A DNA stretch of 64,000 nucleotides from contig NZ_JAOARI010000002.1 in NCBI RefSeq assembly GCF_025210605.1, forward strand, positions 233,761 to 297,760. The letters run 5' to 3'. Position numbers and translations under genes: made by a program. Positions 1-8,901 of this stretch are shown here, piece after piece (the stretch's first letter is position 1; the number at the start of each line of letters is the position of its first letter). The notes under the pieces are model-generated. The model made no database searches. It saw only the letters and a program-made list of their open reading frames with translations, and had not been told where the DNA came from. The stretch is from Halodesulfovibrio sp. (GTDB taxonomy: Bacteria > Desulfobacterota > Desulfovibrionia > Desulfovibrionales > Desulfovibrionaceae).

Positions 1-186
1 TGTACGTATCATTTACTATTGTTTGATTCTAAATCCATCTTTCAATTGCACGATATCATGCTGAATTATAATAAAAATACATAGTATAAGAGTAAATATA
101 ATACGAAAATAAACAAGTAATAAGACACATTGCAGACGCTATCGTATATACAACATCTAGATCACACGACGATACCGGAGGAGTAT

Positions 187-675
187 ATGAGGCAATTCGC
201 TACGGTTGTTTGCATTGTTACCATTCTATCTCTCATCACCGCGTGCTCAATTTTTAGACCTGCGAATCAAAGCCAGCCTCCAATGACGACCGCTGCTGCT
301 TTGTGGCAGTATATTACGACAGAAGATTTATACACAGAGTGGGAGCCATTCGGAGATACTGAAGGGCTGCTAAAGGGAGCACCGCCGCATGGTCCTAAAA
401 TAAAGATTTATCCAAACAGGCTGGCTAACGAGTCTGTGTACACAGCAAAAGAAAATTCCATCATCGTCATGGAAAACTACGACAAAAATGGAACAACACT
501 CCTTACCATAAACCTCATGCAAAAACGCTCAGGCTACGCCCCTTCCGCTGGAAATTGGTTCTGGGCAACGTATGAGCCGGACGGAACGGTCATTGAGGAA
601 GGTAGAATTAAAAGCTGTGTTGAATGTCACGTAAGCATGGCTTTTGATGATTACACATTTATTCACCAATGGTGA
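187..675 (+). CDS. Cytochrome P460-like c-type haem lipoprotein
   Basis: Predicted exported lipoprotein of 162 residues with one c-type haem site. The N-terminus is a hydrophobic signal ending in the lipobox LITAC (residues 16-20), so Cys20 should be lipidated and the protein anchored outside the cytoplasm. One CxxCH haem motif, CVECH (residues 144-148), lies near the C-terminus, preceded by an aromatic stretch with GNWFWATYEPDG that resembles the C-terminal core of cytochrome P460-type proteins. Members of that family oxidise hydroxylamine or handle NO; I cannot tell whether this one does. The start at 187 is chosen because GGAGGAG lies at 177-183; an in-frame ATG at 130 has no ribosome site and would bury the signal peptide. 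It is followed by a strong bidirectional terminator and stands alone on the plus strand. Confidence 0.7.
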   Translation: MRQFATVVCIVTILSLITACSIFRPANQSQPPMTTAAALWQYITTEDLYTEWEPFGDTEGLLKGAPPHGPKIKIYPNRLANESVYTAKENSIIVMENYDKNGTTLLTINLMQKRSGYAPSAGNWFWATYEPDGTVIEEGRIKSCVECHVSMAFDDYTFIHQW

Positions 676-786
676 TTACGCGAAAATTTGTAATTCTCTC
701 CTACTTTCCGTCGAAACTGCTCAAACTCCCCCAAGTGAGCAGCCAACTCCCTAGTTTACTGTGCCATACCACGATGCAGTAAACAA

Positions 787-828
787 AAAAGGCAGAAACG
801 TAGCTGCATCACTACGTTTCTGCCTTTT
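787..828. terminator. Bidirectional rho-independent terminator
   Basis: A 13-bp stem (791-803 with 812-824) has an A-run on its left and a T-run on its right. It can end both the plus-strand haem lipoprotein gene and the minus-strand hisS-aspS unit. Confidence 0.85.
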
Positions 829-851
829 AGCATTTATTCTACAGTAACCTG

Positions 852-2681
852 CTATTCAGCAGATTCTTTCTTAATTTCACGCAAACGCAGGCTTAAATCA
901 CGCAGCTGATTGTTAGAAACAGCAGATGGAGCATTGGTAAGCATGCAAGTTGCTTTCTGAGTTTTAGGGAAAGCAATAACGTCACGGATGGAAGCAGAAC
1001 CGGTCAGGATCATAACAAGACGATCAAGACCAAATGCAATACCGCCGTGAGGAGGTGCACCGTACTCGAATGCTTCCATGAGGAAGCCAAACTGTTCTTC
1101 TGCTTCTTCTTTAGAGAAACCAAGTGCGGAGAACATTTCTTCCTGACGCTCACGGTTGTGCATACGGATAGAACCACCACCCACTTCGCTACCGTTCAGT
1201 ACGAGGTCGTACGCACGAGCTTTTGCGTTAGCAGGATCAGTTACCATCACATTCTCTTCGCCGTCCTGAGCGGAGGTAAACGGATGGTGACAAGCTACGT
1301 AGCGTTTTTCGTCTGCATCGTACTCAAAGAGAGGGAAATCAGTTACCCACAGGAAGTTGTAAGTGTTCTCTGGAATGAGATCAAAACGTTTTGCAACTTC
1401 GATACGCAAGTAACCAAGAGCGTTGTTAACCATTTCGGCAGGACCAGCCTGGAAGAATACGATGTCGCCAACTTCAAGACCAAGCTCTTCGGTAAGACCT
1501 TTACGTTCTTCATCAGAAAGGAATTTAGCAATTGGAGACTGCCATTCGCCTTCCTTAATTTTGATCCATGCAAGACCTTGTGCGCCGTAAATTTTTACAA
1601 AGTCGGTGTACTGGTCAATTTCCTTACGGGAAAGCACAGCACCACCCGGCACGCGCATTGCTTTTACAAGCTCCGCGCTTGAGAACAGACGGAAGCCAGA
1701 ATCTTTTACAACGTGGCTTACGTTTTTAAGACGAAGATCAAAGCGAGTATCCGGCTTATCAAGACCGTATTCTTCAATTGCCTGATCGTATGTCATACGC
1801 GGGAATGTTGCAGGAATGTCTACATCGAGGCAATCCTTAAACACGCGACCAACAAGACCTTCTGCCATAGTCTGAACCTGTTCTTCATCAGCAAAGCTCA
1901 TTTCGATATCAACCTGTGTAAATTCAGGCTGACGATCAGCACGCAGGTCTTCATCACGGAAGCAACGAACAATCTGATAGTAGCGATCCATACCAGCAGC
2001 CATCAGCAGCTGTTTAAAGATCTGCGGAGACTGTGGAAGTGCGTAAAATTCACCTTGGTTCACACGGCTTGGCACGAGGAAGTCACGTGCGCCTTCAGGA
2101 GTGGATTTGGTGAGGAATGGAGTTTCCACTTCAAGGAAATCCAACTCATCAAGGTAGCGACGGATGGACTGTGCAGCACGGTTGCGGATGATAAAGTTGT
2201 TTGCAAGCTTAGGACGACGAAGGTCTAGGTAGCGATATTCGAGACGAAGGTTCTCGGATGCTTCTACGCGGTCTTCAATCTGGAACGGAGTAGTTTTTGC
2301 TGTGTTCAACAACTTCCACTCAGTTACATAAATTTCTACTTCACCGGTCACCATGCTGGTATTTGTCATACCTTCTGGACGATGGCGAACTTCACCTTTA
2401 ATCGCAACAACATATTCAGTACGCAAAATGTGAGCAAGCTTGTGTGCTTCTTTGTTCACGTCTGGGCTGAAAACTACCTGAGTAAGGCCTCTGCGGTCAC
2501 GAAGGTCGATAAAAATCAGGCCACCATGATCGCGACGGAACTGCACCCAACCCATCAGGCATACTTCAGAGCCGATATTATCGGCATTCAGCTCGCAGCA
2601 ATTATGGGTGCGAACCCACCCGTTAAGAGGCTCGATGTACTGCTGATGGTCCTGCTGAATATCCAGATTTTGATCGCTCAT
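852..2681 (-). CDS. aspS: Aspartyl-tRNA synthetase
   Basis: Class II aminoacyl-tRNA synthetase that charges tRNA-Asp, 609 residues, typical for the bacterial form. An OB-fold anticodon domain is at the N-terminus, followed by the catalytic core with motif 2 ([20 protein letters not shown]), the bacterial GAD insertion, and motif 3 ([13 protein letters not shown]). The start at 2681 has AAAGGAA upstream. The anticodon domain has RRDHGG; His at this place, where the E. coli enzyme has Leu, is the feature linked to non-discriminating AspRS that also charges tRNA-Asn, so this organism may make Asn-tRNA through GatCAB (inference). It lies 135 nt downstream of hisS on the same strand, an arrangement common in Desulfovibrio-type genomes. 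Confidence 0.97.
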   Translation of the reverse strand: MSDQNLDIQQDHQQYIEPLNGWVRTHNCCELNADNIGSEVCLMGWVQFRRDHGGLIFIDLRDRRGLTQVVFSPDVNKEAHKLAHILRTEYVVAIKGEVRHRPEGMTNTSMVTGEVEIYVTEWKLLNTAKTTPFQIEDRVEASENLRLEYRYLDLRRPKLANNFIIRNRAAQSIRRYLDELDFLEVETPFLTKSTPEGARDFLVPSRVNQGEFYALPQSPQIFKQLLMAAGMDRYYQIVRCFRDEDLRADRQPEFTQVDIEMSFADEEQVQTMAEGLVGRVFKDCLDVDIPATFPRMTYDQAIEEYGLDKPDTRFDLRLKNVSHVVKDSGFRLFSSAELVKAMRVPGGAVLSRKEIDQYTDFVKIYGAQGLAWIKIKEGEWQSPIAKFLSDEERKGLTEELGLEVGDIVFFQAGPAEMVNNALGYLRIEVAKRFDLIPENTYNFLWVTDFPLFEYDADEKRYVACHHPFTSAQDGEENVMVTDPANAKARAYDLVLNGSEVGGGSIRMHNRERQEEMFSALGFSKEEAEEQFGFLMEAFEYGAPPHGGIAFGLDRLVMILTGSASIRDVIAFPKTQKATCMLTNAPSAVSNNQLRDLSLRLREIKKESAE

Positions 2682-2774
2682 TCTCGTTTCCTTTAAAAAA
2701 TACATTCAAGACAGCAGCGCTGTCCAAAGGTTAGGGGTTCTACACGAATGGTGTTATCAGATGGTAGAAAATCA

Positions 2775-2797
2775 GGACGGCGCATCATGCACCGTCC
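2775..2797. other. Hairpin between hisS and aspS
   Basis: GGACGG pairs with CCGTCC around an inner GCA/TGC stem. On the minus strand it is followed by TGATTTT, so it could be a weak terminator or processing site between hisS and aspS. No longer T-run is present. Confidence 0.35.
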
Positions 2798-2816
2798 CGT
2801 TATATACTACTGATTA

Positions 2817-4055
2817 TTATATATGTTCAATAAGTTCAGATTGCGAAACAGTTACCTGTTCGCCTGTTTCCATATCTTTTACTACAACAGTCTTTGCTGC
2901 AAGCTCATCTCCGCCCAGAATAAGAGCCTTGCGAGCACCTTTTTTACCAGCCTGTCGCATCTGCGCTTTCATGGACTTGGAAGCAAAACTTACATCGCCT
3001 TTTTTGCCTGCCAGACGCAACGACTGAGCAAGCATAAGACCTGCTTCAAGACCTGCCTCATCAAGAATTGCAATATAGAAGTCCGGCTGTTCTACTTCAC
3101 GTTCGCCCAGCGTAAGAGCAAGACGCTCCATGCCGCACGCAAAGCCGATACCCGGTACATCTGCACCGCCAAGCTGTTTGATGAGTCCGTCATAACGACC
3201 ACCACCGGCAACAGAACTCTGTGAACCGATAGCATTGGACACTACTTCGAATGTAGTACGATTGTAGTAATCAAGACCGCGCACAAGGCGATCATTTTGT
3301 GTAAATGGTACGTCTGCGGCACGCAATGTAGAAAGCACTTTATCATGGTGAGTACGACAGGTCTCACATGTGTGTTCGATAATTGTCGGAGCATTCTCAG
3401 TTAATGCTTTACATGCAGGAACCTTACAATCGAGTACTCGCAATGGATTTGTTTCCATACGGCGACGACAGTCTTCACAAAGCTCTTCTTTATTGAGATT
3501 TGCAAGGAAGGTACGCAATGCTTCATTATACTGAGGACGACAGTCGCGGCAGCCAAGAGAGTTAACTTCAAGAACCAGCTCTTTAAGTCCGATTCTAGTA
3601 AGGAACGTCATCAGCATAAGGATAACTTCTGCATCCGCATGCGGCTCTACTGGTCCCAGACATTCACAGTTAATTTGGTGGAACTGGCGCATACGTCCTT
3701 TTTGCGGACGTTCGTACCGGAACATAGGACCGAAGGTAAAGAGCTTGGAAATCTGCTCTGATGCATTCACATTGCCTTCAATGTAAGCACGCATAACACC
3801 TGCGGTTGCTTCCGGACGCATAGTAAGAGAACGACCCTTACGGTCATCAAAAGTGTACATTTCTTTCTGTACAACATCTGTTTCATCGCCGATAGAGCGT
3901 TTAAACAGCTCTGTGCGCTCAATAATAGGCGTACGCAATTCTTTATAGCCAAAGCTGCCAAAAACTTCCCGTGCAGCAGTTTCCATAAAGGTAAAGGTGT
4001 CGCTCTCCGGAGAGAACATATCGGCAAAACCTTTGATTCTTTTTACTTTACTCAT
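2817..4055 (-). CDS. hisS: Histidyl-tRNA synthetase
   Basis: Class II synthetase that charges tRNA-His, 412 residues, the normal length. Visible signatures are motif 2 (RYERPQKGRMRQFHQIN), the histidine-specific loop LVRGLDYYNRTTFEV, and the AGGGRYDGL motif, followed by a C-terminal anticodon-binding domain. A Cys-rich stretch near residues 170-210 (CRDC, CEDC, CETC) is seen in many deltaproteobacterial HisRS and could bind a metal. The start at 4055 follows AGGAACGGGC; longer in-frame starts lack a ribosome site. It is the first gene of the unit leading into aspS. Confidence 0.97.
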   Translation of the reverse strand: MSKVKRIKGFADMFSPESDTFTFMETAAREVFGSFGYKELRTPIIERTELFKRSIGDETDVVQKEMYTFDDRKGRSLTMRPEATAGVMRAYIEGNVNASEQISKLFTFGPMFRYERPQKGRMRQFHQINCECLGPVEPHADAEVILMLMTFLTRIGLKELVLEVNSLGCRDCRPQYNEALRTFLANLNKEELCEDCRRRMETNPLRVLDCKVPACKALTENAPTIIEHTCETCRTHHDKVLSTLRAADVPFTQNDRLVRGLDYYNRTTFEVVSNAIGSQSSVAGGGRYDGLIKQLGGADVPGIGFACGMERLALTLGEREVEQPDFYIAILDEAGLEAGLMLAQSLRLAGKKGDVSFASKSMKAQMRQAGKKGARKALILGGDELAAKTVVVKDMETGEQVTVSQSELIEHI

Positions 4056-4133
4056 GCCCGTTCCTAAAAAATTGTAATTTTTTCCATGCGCTACGTTATG
4101 TACCATCATAAAATAACGGTACGCATCGCACGC

Positions 4134-4173
4134 AAAAAAAGCTGTGTCGGCAAAATTGTGCCGAAACAGCTTT
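4134..4173 (-). terminator. Rho-independent terminator
   Basis: The stem AAAGCTGT.TCGGCA / TGCCGA.ACAGCTTT is followed on the minus strand by seven T. It lies just past the methyltransferase stop codon. Confidence 0.8.
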
Positions 4174-4190
4174 GCGTAGTCTAAAGTTGG

Positions 4191-4982
4191 CTATTTGTCA
4201 AAAGTTGATGCAGAATTTCTGGCAGCCAAATTAGTGCGGCAAGCATTCAAAATAGATGGTTTTGCACTGCATTTTTTGACCATAAGAGGAATCGTCATTT
4301 TTGTATCATTCTTGTCGATACAAACTCCAGAGAGCGCTCCGAAACCATACGGCAAGATGCTTGAATTCAACCAGTTGCACACAGGCGCATCTCTCCACGT
4401 GCAAACTGGTCCTAGCAGAATAGACCGGCGTGTGAATAACCCTGTTTCAACTTGATTACGCAACATGCGGTCTACAGCAAACGGGCTTAACCATGTTCTG
4501 TCATCAGCAAAATCAGCACCGGAACAATTGCGGGACAAGTAATACAGTGACCATTTAGAATAGACTGTAACAATCACGCCTCGCGAAGCAACCCGCAACG
4601 CTTCTTCAAGAACAGCTTCTGGGTCATCCACAAATTCGAGAACAGAACCGACACCTACATAGTCAAACTGCCTATCTTCAAACGGTAGGTGCTCTGCTTT
4701 TCCTAAAAAGAACTCAGCTCGTTGACCAAGCAATTCTCTTGCTGCTTCAAGCATAGAAGGAGAGCAATCCAGACCTGTCACATCGAACCCTGCATGATAA
4801 AACATTTCTGTCATACGTCCGGCAGCGCACCCAACTTCCAAAAAACGCCGCCCGCGCCTTGGCCATCCTGAAATCAAATCGGCAATAAGTTTCATTTTCG
4901 CCCGCAATGCAAAAATACCTGCGGGCGACTCATTCCACTGTGTATATTTGTCCACAGTTTCCTTGCTTGTCCAATTAGTCAT
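4191..4982 (-). CDS. Class I SAM-dependent methyltransferase
   Basis: 263-residue cytoplasmic methyltransferase of unknown substrate. The Rossmann-fold SAM site is clear: motif I FLEVGCAAGR (about residues 47-56), the acidic end of strand 2 (VTGLDCSPSMLEAA), and a later FDYVGVGSVLEFVDDP block matching the UbiE/BioC-like type 11 fold. The C-terminal 100 residues, rich in Cys and Trp (CTWRDAPVCNW), do not match a specific subfamily that I can recognise. The start follows GGTGTT. It is a single-gene unit with its own terminator, so neighbours do not suggest a substrate. Confidence 0.8.
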   Translation of the reverse strand: MTNWTSKETVDKYTQWNESPAGIFALRAKMKLIADLISGWPRRGRRFLEVGCAAGRMTEMFYHAGFDVTGLDCSPSMLEAARELLGQRAEFFLGKAEHLPFEDRQFDYVGVGSVLEFVDDPEAVLEEALRVASRGVIVTVYSKWSLYYLSRNCSGADFADDRTWLSPFAVDRMLRNQVETGLFTRRSILLGPVCTWRDAPVCNWLNSSILPYGFGALSGVCIDKNDTKMTIPLMVKKCSAKPSILNACRTNLAARNSASTFDK

Positions 4983-5564
4983 TTCAAAACACCTTTGTGC
5001 AACAGGCTATACTAAGTATTGATTAAACGTACTGAAAAGCCTTTACCACCAGATTTAAAAAGCAACTCTCGGAAAAATAAACAGTTCAGAATGCACCAAT
5101 ATATCCCTAATCAGAATGTAACAGTGCAGACACGGCACAAACTAATCTCATTTTATGGGATTATTACGTTCCTGTCGTAGGCAAAATAATACGCGAATCA
5201 CAACGGCACAGGCAACTACAAATTACACTAAGCGTTGCCATTGGCTAAGCGACATATACTTGTCTATTTCCGCTCCTCCCGCTGTGAGCCGCACTGGTAT
5301 TTTTTACTCTCAACATACTACAGCTGCGACCATTGCTCAAAATTCACTTCTAAAAAGTCCAGTTTCGCACAAAATATCGTTCACAGACGAGCAAAACCCG
5401 ATAAAATCAGAGAATAAGTATATAACAACCACCATAGATTTACTTGCATATTTCGCTATTCAACATTATGACTTTAATTAGAACTTAGCGAAATACAAGC
5501 ATCTAGATTAATTTTATATACCAACGGATATAGACCCACAAAAAACATCAGTCATGGAGACTAT
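4983..5564. other. Gene-free interval
   Basis: About 580 bp separating the divergent methyltransferase and thioesterase genes. Open frames here lack ribosome sites and recognisable protein features. I see no strong hairpin or repeat; it presumably holds both promoters. Confidence 0.5.
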
Positions 5565-6095
5565 ATGGAAGGTCGGAGCGTAGCCAGTAGTGAAACACTT
5601 ATGACTCACCGAGCTTTACCGGGTGACACAAATGCAGCGGGCAATATTCACGGTGGCGTGATCCTGAAACATATTGACCTTGCCGGAGCAGTATGCGCCA
5701 TGCGTCATGCACGCGGTTGCTCCGTTGTTACTGCCTCTATAGACCGTATGGAATTTAAAGCACCCGTGCATGTCGGGGAGCTTATGGTGCTCAAAGCAAG
5801 CGTCAATTTTGTAGGCTCTAAGTCAATGGAAGTTGGCGTGCGGGTGGAGTCTGAAGACTTGCTGACGGGAAACATCCGGCATGTTGCTTCAGCGTATTTG
5901 ACCTTTGTCGCAATGGATGCCGAAAAAAAAGCAACCGCAATCCCGCCACTTATTATTGAATCAAAAACACAAGAACGTAGACTGCAAGAAGCAACTCTGC
6001 GCCGCGCAGCACGGCACGCAGAACGCAAACGGGAAAAACAGGCGCAAGCTCAGATGGAGCAAAATGCTATTTACAGTCCCGAAGAAGTCTACTGA
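5565..6095 (+). CDS. Acyl-CoA thioesterase, YciA/hotdog family
   Basis: 176-residue hotdog-fold protein predicted to hydrolyse acyl-CoA thioesters in the cytoplasm. The family signature is near the N-terminus: a short strand, then DTNAAGNIHGGVILKHID (about residues 21-38), where the Asn/His-Gly-Gly segment shapes the active site of YciA and Acot-type enzymes. The hotdog domain ends near residue 125; the remaining 50 residues are charged, rich in Arg, Glu and Gln, and probably a helical tail. A GGAG site lies 7 nt before the ATG. It is monocistronic on the plus strand. The chain-length specificity cannot be read from the sequence. Confidence 0.88.
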   Translation: MEGRSVASSETLMTHRALPGDTNAAGNIHGGVILKHIDLAGAVCAMRHARGCSVVTASIDRMEFKAPVHVGELMVLKASVNFVGSKSMEVGVRVESEDLLTGNIRHVASAYLTFVAMDAEKKATAIPPLIIESKTQERRLQEATLRRAARHAERKREKQAQAQMEQNAIYSPEEVY

Positions 6096-6428
6096 TTACA
6101 ACATCTTTTTTAAGGGCAAGCATGTCTATAGATCTTTAGGCGTCATGCTGCCTGCAAAATGCAAGGTAAAAATCGCCACCTTGTTACAGAGGCTTTGGGC
6201 TTCAAGCTGCGCGATTTTGTTCATCAGTGACCCAGATTCGCAGATCCCTACCCTGCCGAACAAGCTTATGAACAAAATTGCCCTTTCTCTTACGCTTGTC
6301 GCCCATAGCCTCTAATCCTTCTCTTCGACGGTATCTCTTCTTTCTTTATTTTTCTTTTCCACAACTCTTCCCTCTACAAATTCACCTGCACAGCTTTTTT
6401 GCAATACATTCTGTCATTTTTCGGCAAT
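6096..6428. other. Gene-free interval
   Basis: About 330 bp between convergent genes. A hairpin at about 6115-6154 (GGCA-GCATG / CATGC-TGCC) has no T-run. From 6310 to 6400 the plus strand is strongly pyrimidine-rich. No gene was recognised. Confidence 0.4.
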
Positions 6429-6461
6429 AAAAAAGGGTAGATGATCTCTCACCTACCCTGC
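6429..6461 (-). terminator. Terminator of the Fur-family gene
   Basis: The stem AGGGTAG / CTACCCT, with an internal TGA/TCA continuation, is followed on the minus strand by six T. Confidence 0.8.
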
Positions 6462-6472
6462 GGAAATGTGCA

Positions 6473-6862
6473 TTAATTATGTGTCTGACAAGCGTCACAT
6501 ACACCTTCAAACTCAACATATGCAGCATGTATTGTAAAGCCGGGCGCTACCGCCCCCTGTGCTGATACAATGTACTCTGCGTTCATTACATCACCTACTT
6601 TACCGCATACACTGCAACGTACATGAGCATGAGGATTAGTATTACCGTCAAATCTTTTCTGTGACCCTGCATGTTCAAGTTTGAGAATATCTCCACTTTC
6701 TGCAAGTACATCTAAGTTACGGTACACTGTGCCCAGACTAATGCGCGGCAACCGCTGTCTAACCATGTCGTACACTTCATCTGCTGTTGGATGTGTAGTA
6801 ACCTTGCAAAGCTCTTCAAGGATAACCTTGCGTTGCTTGGTCATACGTGTCTGTACAGCCAT
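6473..6862 (-). CDS. Fur/PerR family metal-dependent repressor
   Basis: 129-residue transcription regulator with an N-terminal winged helix (residues 1-75, including SLGTVYRNLDVL, the conserved recognition-helix motif) and a C-terminal dimerisation domain. HAHVRC, CSVC and CDAC supply two Cys pairs for a structural zinc site, as in PerR and Fur of this superfamily. The short size and simple His/Asp pattern are closer to PerR, the peroxide-sensing branch, than to Fur; I do not assign the ligand firmly. The start has AGGGGGTG upstream. A TAGTAA-N6-TTACTA palindrome right before the ribosome site suggests autoregulation (inference). Gene and terminator form a single-gene unit. Confidence 0.9.
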   Translation of the reverse strand: MAVQTRMTKQRKVILEELCKVTTHPTADEVYDMVRQRLPRISLGTVYRNLDVLAESGDILKLEHAGSQKRFDGNTNPHAHVRCSVCGKVGDVMNAEYIVSAQGAVAPGFTIHAAYVEFEGVCDACQTHN

Positions 6863-6880
6863 ATGTGCACCCCCTGTTAT

Positions 6881-6898
6881 TAGTAATAGTTTTTACTA
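6881..6898. promoter_or_regulatory. Palindrome, possible Fur/PerR-family operator
   Basis: TAGTAA-N6-TTACTA, a perfect 6-bp inverted repeat in an AT-rich context, lies 19 bp upstream of the repressor start. Its location fits an autoregulatory operator; the match to known PerR or Fur boxes is only general. Confidence 0.45.
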
Positions 6899-6960
6899 TC
6901 GGCTTATTTATTCTATGTCAACAATCTTTAAAATCTTATCAACCCATTCAATATATAAAG

Positions 6961-6990
6961 AAAAAGCCCTCACATTTCTGTAAGGGCTTT
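6961..6990 (-). terminator. Terminator after moaC
   Basis: AAAGCCCT / AGGGCTTT stem with a T-run on the minus strand, 27 nt past the moaC stop. Confidence 0.8.
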
Positions 6991-7016
6991 AACTCTTTGT
7001 CCTGTGTCCAGTACAA

Positions 7017-7499
7017 CTATTCGGCCTGAAACACGCCACTCTTACCGCCTGCCTTATACACAAGGCGGCAATCGCGAATGATAATATCTTTTTGCACAGC
7101 CTTGCACATATCGTAAATTGTCATGGCTGCTGTCTGAGCAGCCATAAGGGCTTCCATCTCAACACCTGTTTGAGAGGTGGTGCGGGCTTCCGCCTCGATA
7201 TTAATGCAATTTTGTGCTTCATCTACTGAAAAACGTACGTCAACGTAACTCAAAAAGAGTGGATGACACAAGGGGATAAGTTCCCATGTGCGCTTAGCAG
7301 CCTGAATACCAGCCACCTTGGCTGTAGTCAGCACATCCCCTTTGGGCAACGCCTGACGAAGAAGCAGATCAAGGGTATTCGAAGAGACTTCAACCACAGT
7401 CCGGACAATTGCGGTCCGGCGCGTATCATCTTTATCGCCAACATCCACCATTGTGATGGAACCGTCTGTGTCCATGTGGGAAAAACTCTTCTCGTCCAT
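7017..7499 (-). CDS. moaC: Cyclic pyranopterin monophosphate synthase
   Basis: Catalyses the second step of molybdenum/tungsten cofactor synthesis, turning the MoaA product into cyclic pyranopterin monophosphate; acts as a cytoplasmic hexamer. It is 160 residues, full length. Signatures include MVDVGDK near the N-terminus, PLCHPL (about residue 77), the catalytic region MTIYDMCKAVQKD, and KAGGKSG at the end. Its ATG overlaps the dnaJ stop in TAATG, which implies translational coupling. Sulfate reducers need the cofactor for formate dehydrogenases and similar enzymes; no other moa gene is nearby. Confidence 0.96.
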   Translation of the reverse strand: MDEKSFSHMDTDGSITMVDVGDKDDTRRTAIVRTVVEVSSNTLDLLLRQALPKGDVLTTAKVAGIQAAKRTWELIPLCHPLFLSYVDVRFSVDEAQNCINIEAEARTTSQTGVEMEALMAAQTAAMTIYDMCKAVQKDIIIRDCRLVYKAGGKSGVFQAE

Positions 7500-8620
7500 T
7501 AATCAACTCCCATTGCTTTTCCAGCTTTTTTAAACATCTTTTTTACTTTGGAAAAAGGCTTATCTTCTTCGAGAGCAGCAAACTCTTCAAGCAATTCTTC
7601 CTGACGTTTAGAAAGCTTGGTCGGGGTTTTTACGATGACTTCAACCATCAAATCACCCTTCTGTGCACCGTAGCTCAGGTTCGGCAAACCGTACCCTTTC
7701 ATGCGGAACACTTCACCACTCTGGGTTCCTTTCGGAATATCCATGGTGATAGGCTCATCCAAAGTAGGTACTTCTATCTTATCGCCCAGTGCAGCCTGAA
7801 CAAAAGAAATTTCTCTACTTAAAACCAGGTGATGTCCTTGGCGCTCAAAGGTTTTATCCTCTTCAACGCTAATAACGACATACAAATCACCCGGAGGGCC
7901 ACCATGAATTCCCGGCTCCCCTTCCTCGCGCAGGCGCAGTCTGTTACCAGTATCAACACCGGCAGGTACTTTCACCTGAAGCTCTTTTGTTTCCTTAACA
8001 ATGCCGACACCGCGACATTTTGGACAAGGATTAGGAATAATCTGCCCAGAACCACCACAGACAGGACAAGGTCGGGAAATAGAGAACGGTCCCTGACTTT
8101 GTCTAACCTGACCAGCTCCATGACAGTGGGAACATGTTTCGGCAGAAGAACCCGGCGCAGCACCGGAGCCGTCACATTCATCACAAACAACGTTTTTAGG
8201 TATTTTCAATGTAACTTCATCGCCGTGCGCAGCCTGACGGAAAGAAATCGTCAGATTGTAGCGCAAATCAGCACCGGCTTGAGCACGAGGACCACGAGAA
8301 CCGCCGCCCATGTTAAAGCCGAAGAAGTCACCGAAAATATCCCCGAAAGAGCCGAAGATATCTTCTGCGTGATTGAACCCACCAAAACCGTTACCGTCAA
8401 CACCGGCATGACCAAACTGGTCATAACGGCTGCGCTTTTCGTCATCATGCAACACTTCATACGCTTGAGAAGCTTCTTTGAAGTTTTGCTCAGCTTCTGG
8501 ATTATCCGGATTTCTGTCCGGATGGAACTCCATAGCTTTCTTACGATACGCACGTTTGATTTCGTCTGCTGAGGCTGATCGGGAAACCCCGAGAACCTCG
8601 TAATAATCTCTCTGGCTCAT
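7499..8620 (-). CDS. dnaJ: Chaperone DnaJ
   Basis: Hsp40 co-chaperone that delivers unfolded proteins to DnaK and stimulates its ATPase. It is 373 residues with the complete type I layout: J domain with HPD (about residues 33-35), a Gly/Phe-rich linker ([21 protein letters not shown]), four zinc-binding CxxCxGxG repeats ([32 protein letters not shown]), then the substrate-binding C-terminal domains. It lies 5 nt downstream of rpoZ and overlaps moaC, unlike the usual dnaK-dnaJ pairing, so its expression is probably tied to the rpoZ unit. Confidence 0.97.
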   Translation of the reverse strand: MSQRDYYEVLGVSRSASADEIKRAYRKKAMEFHPDRNPDNPEAEQNFKEASQAYEVLHDDEKRSRYDQFGHAGVDGNGFGGFNHAEDIFGSFGDIFGDFFGFNMGGGSRGPRAQAGADLRYNLTISFRQAAHGDEVTLKIPKNVVCDECDGSGAAPGSSAETCSHCHGAGQVRQSQGPFSISRPCPVCGGSGQIIPNPCPKCRGVGIVKETKELQVKVPAGVDTGNRLRLREEGEPGIHGGPPGDLYVVISVEEDKTFERQGHHLVLSREISFVQAALGDKIEVPTLDEPITMDIPKGTQSGEVFRMKGYGLPNLSYGAQKGDLMVEVIVKTPTKLSKRQEELLEEFAALEEDKPFSKVKKMFKKAGKAMGVD

Positions 8621-8625
8621 AGGAA

Positions 8626-8850
8626 TTATTCAGCGTCGTCCTGTTCGTAACCAATCTTCATATCTACACCATCTGCAAGCACTTTACCGGCAGCGATTTC
8701 ACGAAGAGCAGTTACAACTTCTTTGTTTTTGCTTTCAACGAGAGGCTCGTAGCCTTCACGGAACTGATGAACACGTTTAATTGCCATCTGTACCAAAAGG
8801 AAACGGTTGTCTACGCGTTCCTGACAGTCTTCTACTGTAATGCGGGCCAT
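8626..8850 (-). CDS. rpoZ: RNA polymerase omega subunit
   Basis: Small subunit that helps assemble the beta-prime subunit of RNA polymerase. It is 74 residues, the family's normal size, with the conserved MARITVEDC start and a core rich in basic and hydrophobic residues ([15 protein letters not shown]). An AGGAGT-like ribosome site (AAGGAGTCCTC) precedes the ATG. It sits between the DUF4340 gene (51 nt upstream) and dnaJ (5 nt downstream), so it is likely co-transcribed with both. Confidence 0.93.
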   Translation of the reverse strand: MARITVEDCQERVDNRFLLVQMAIKRVHQFREGYEPLVESKNKEVVTALREIAAGKVLADGVDMKIGYEQDDAE

Positions 8851-8901
8851 TGAGGACTCCTTATGTATGAATGCGGCTAAGCCGTTTTTTCAACAAAAAT
8901 G

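Noticed and set aside
1047..1682. Plus-strand frame of 211 codons inside aspS
   Set aside because: Antisense shadow of a well-supported synthetase gene; no family features or ribosome site.
5155..5481. 108-codon frame between methyltransferase and thioesterase
   Set aside because: No ribosome site, low-complexity Thr/Ser-rich content, no domain.
7829..8572. Plus-strand frame of 247 codons inside dnaJ
   Set aside because: Antisense shadow; composition driven by dnaJ codons.
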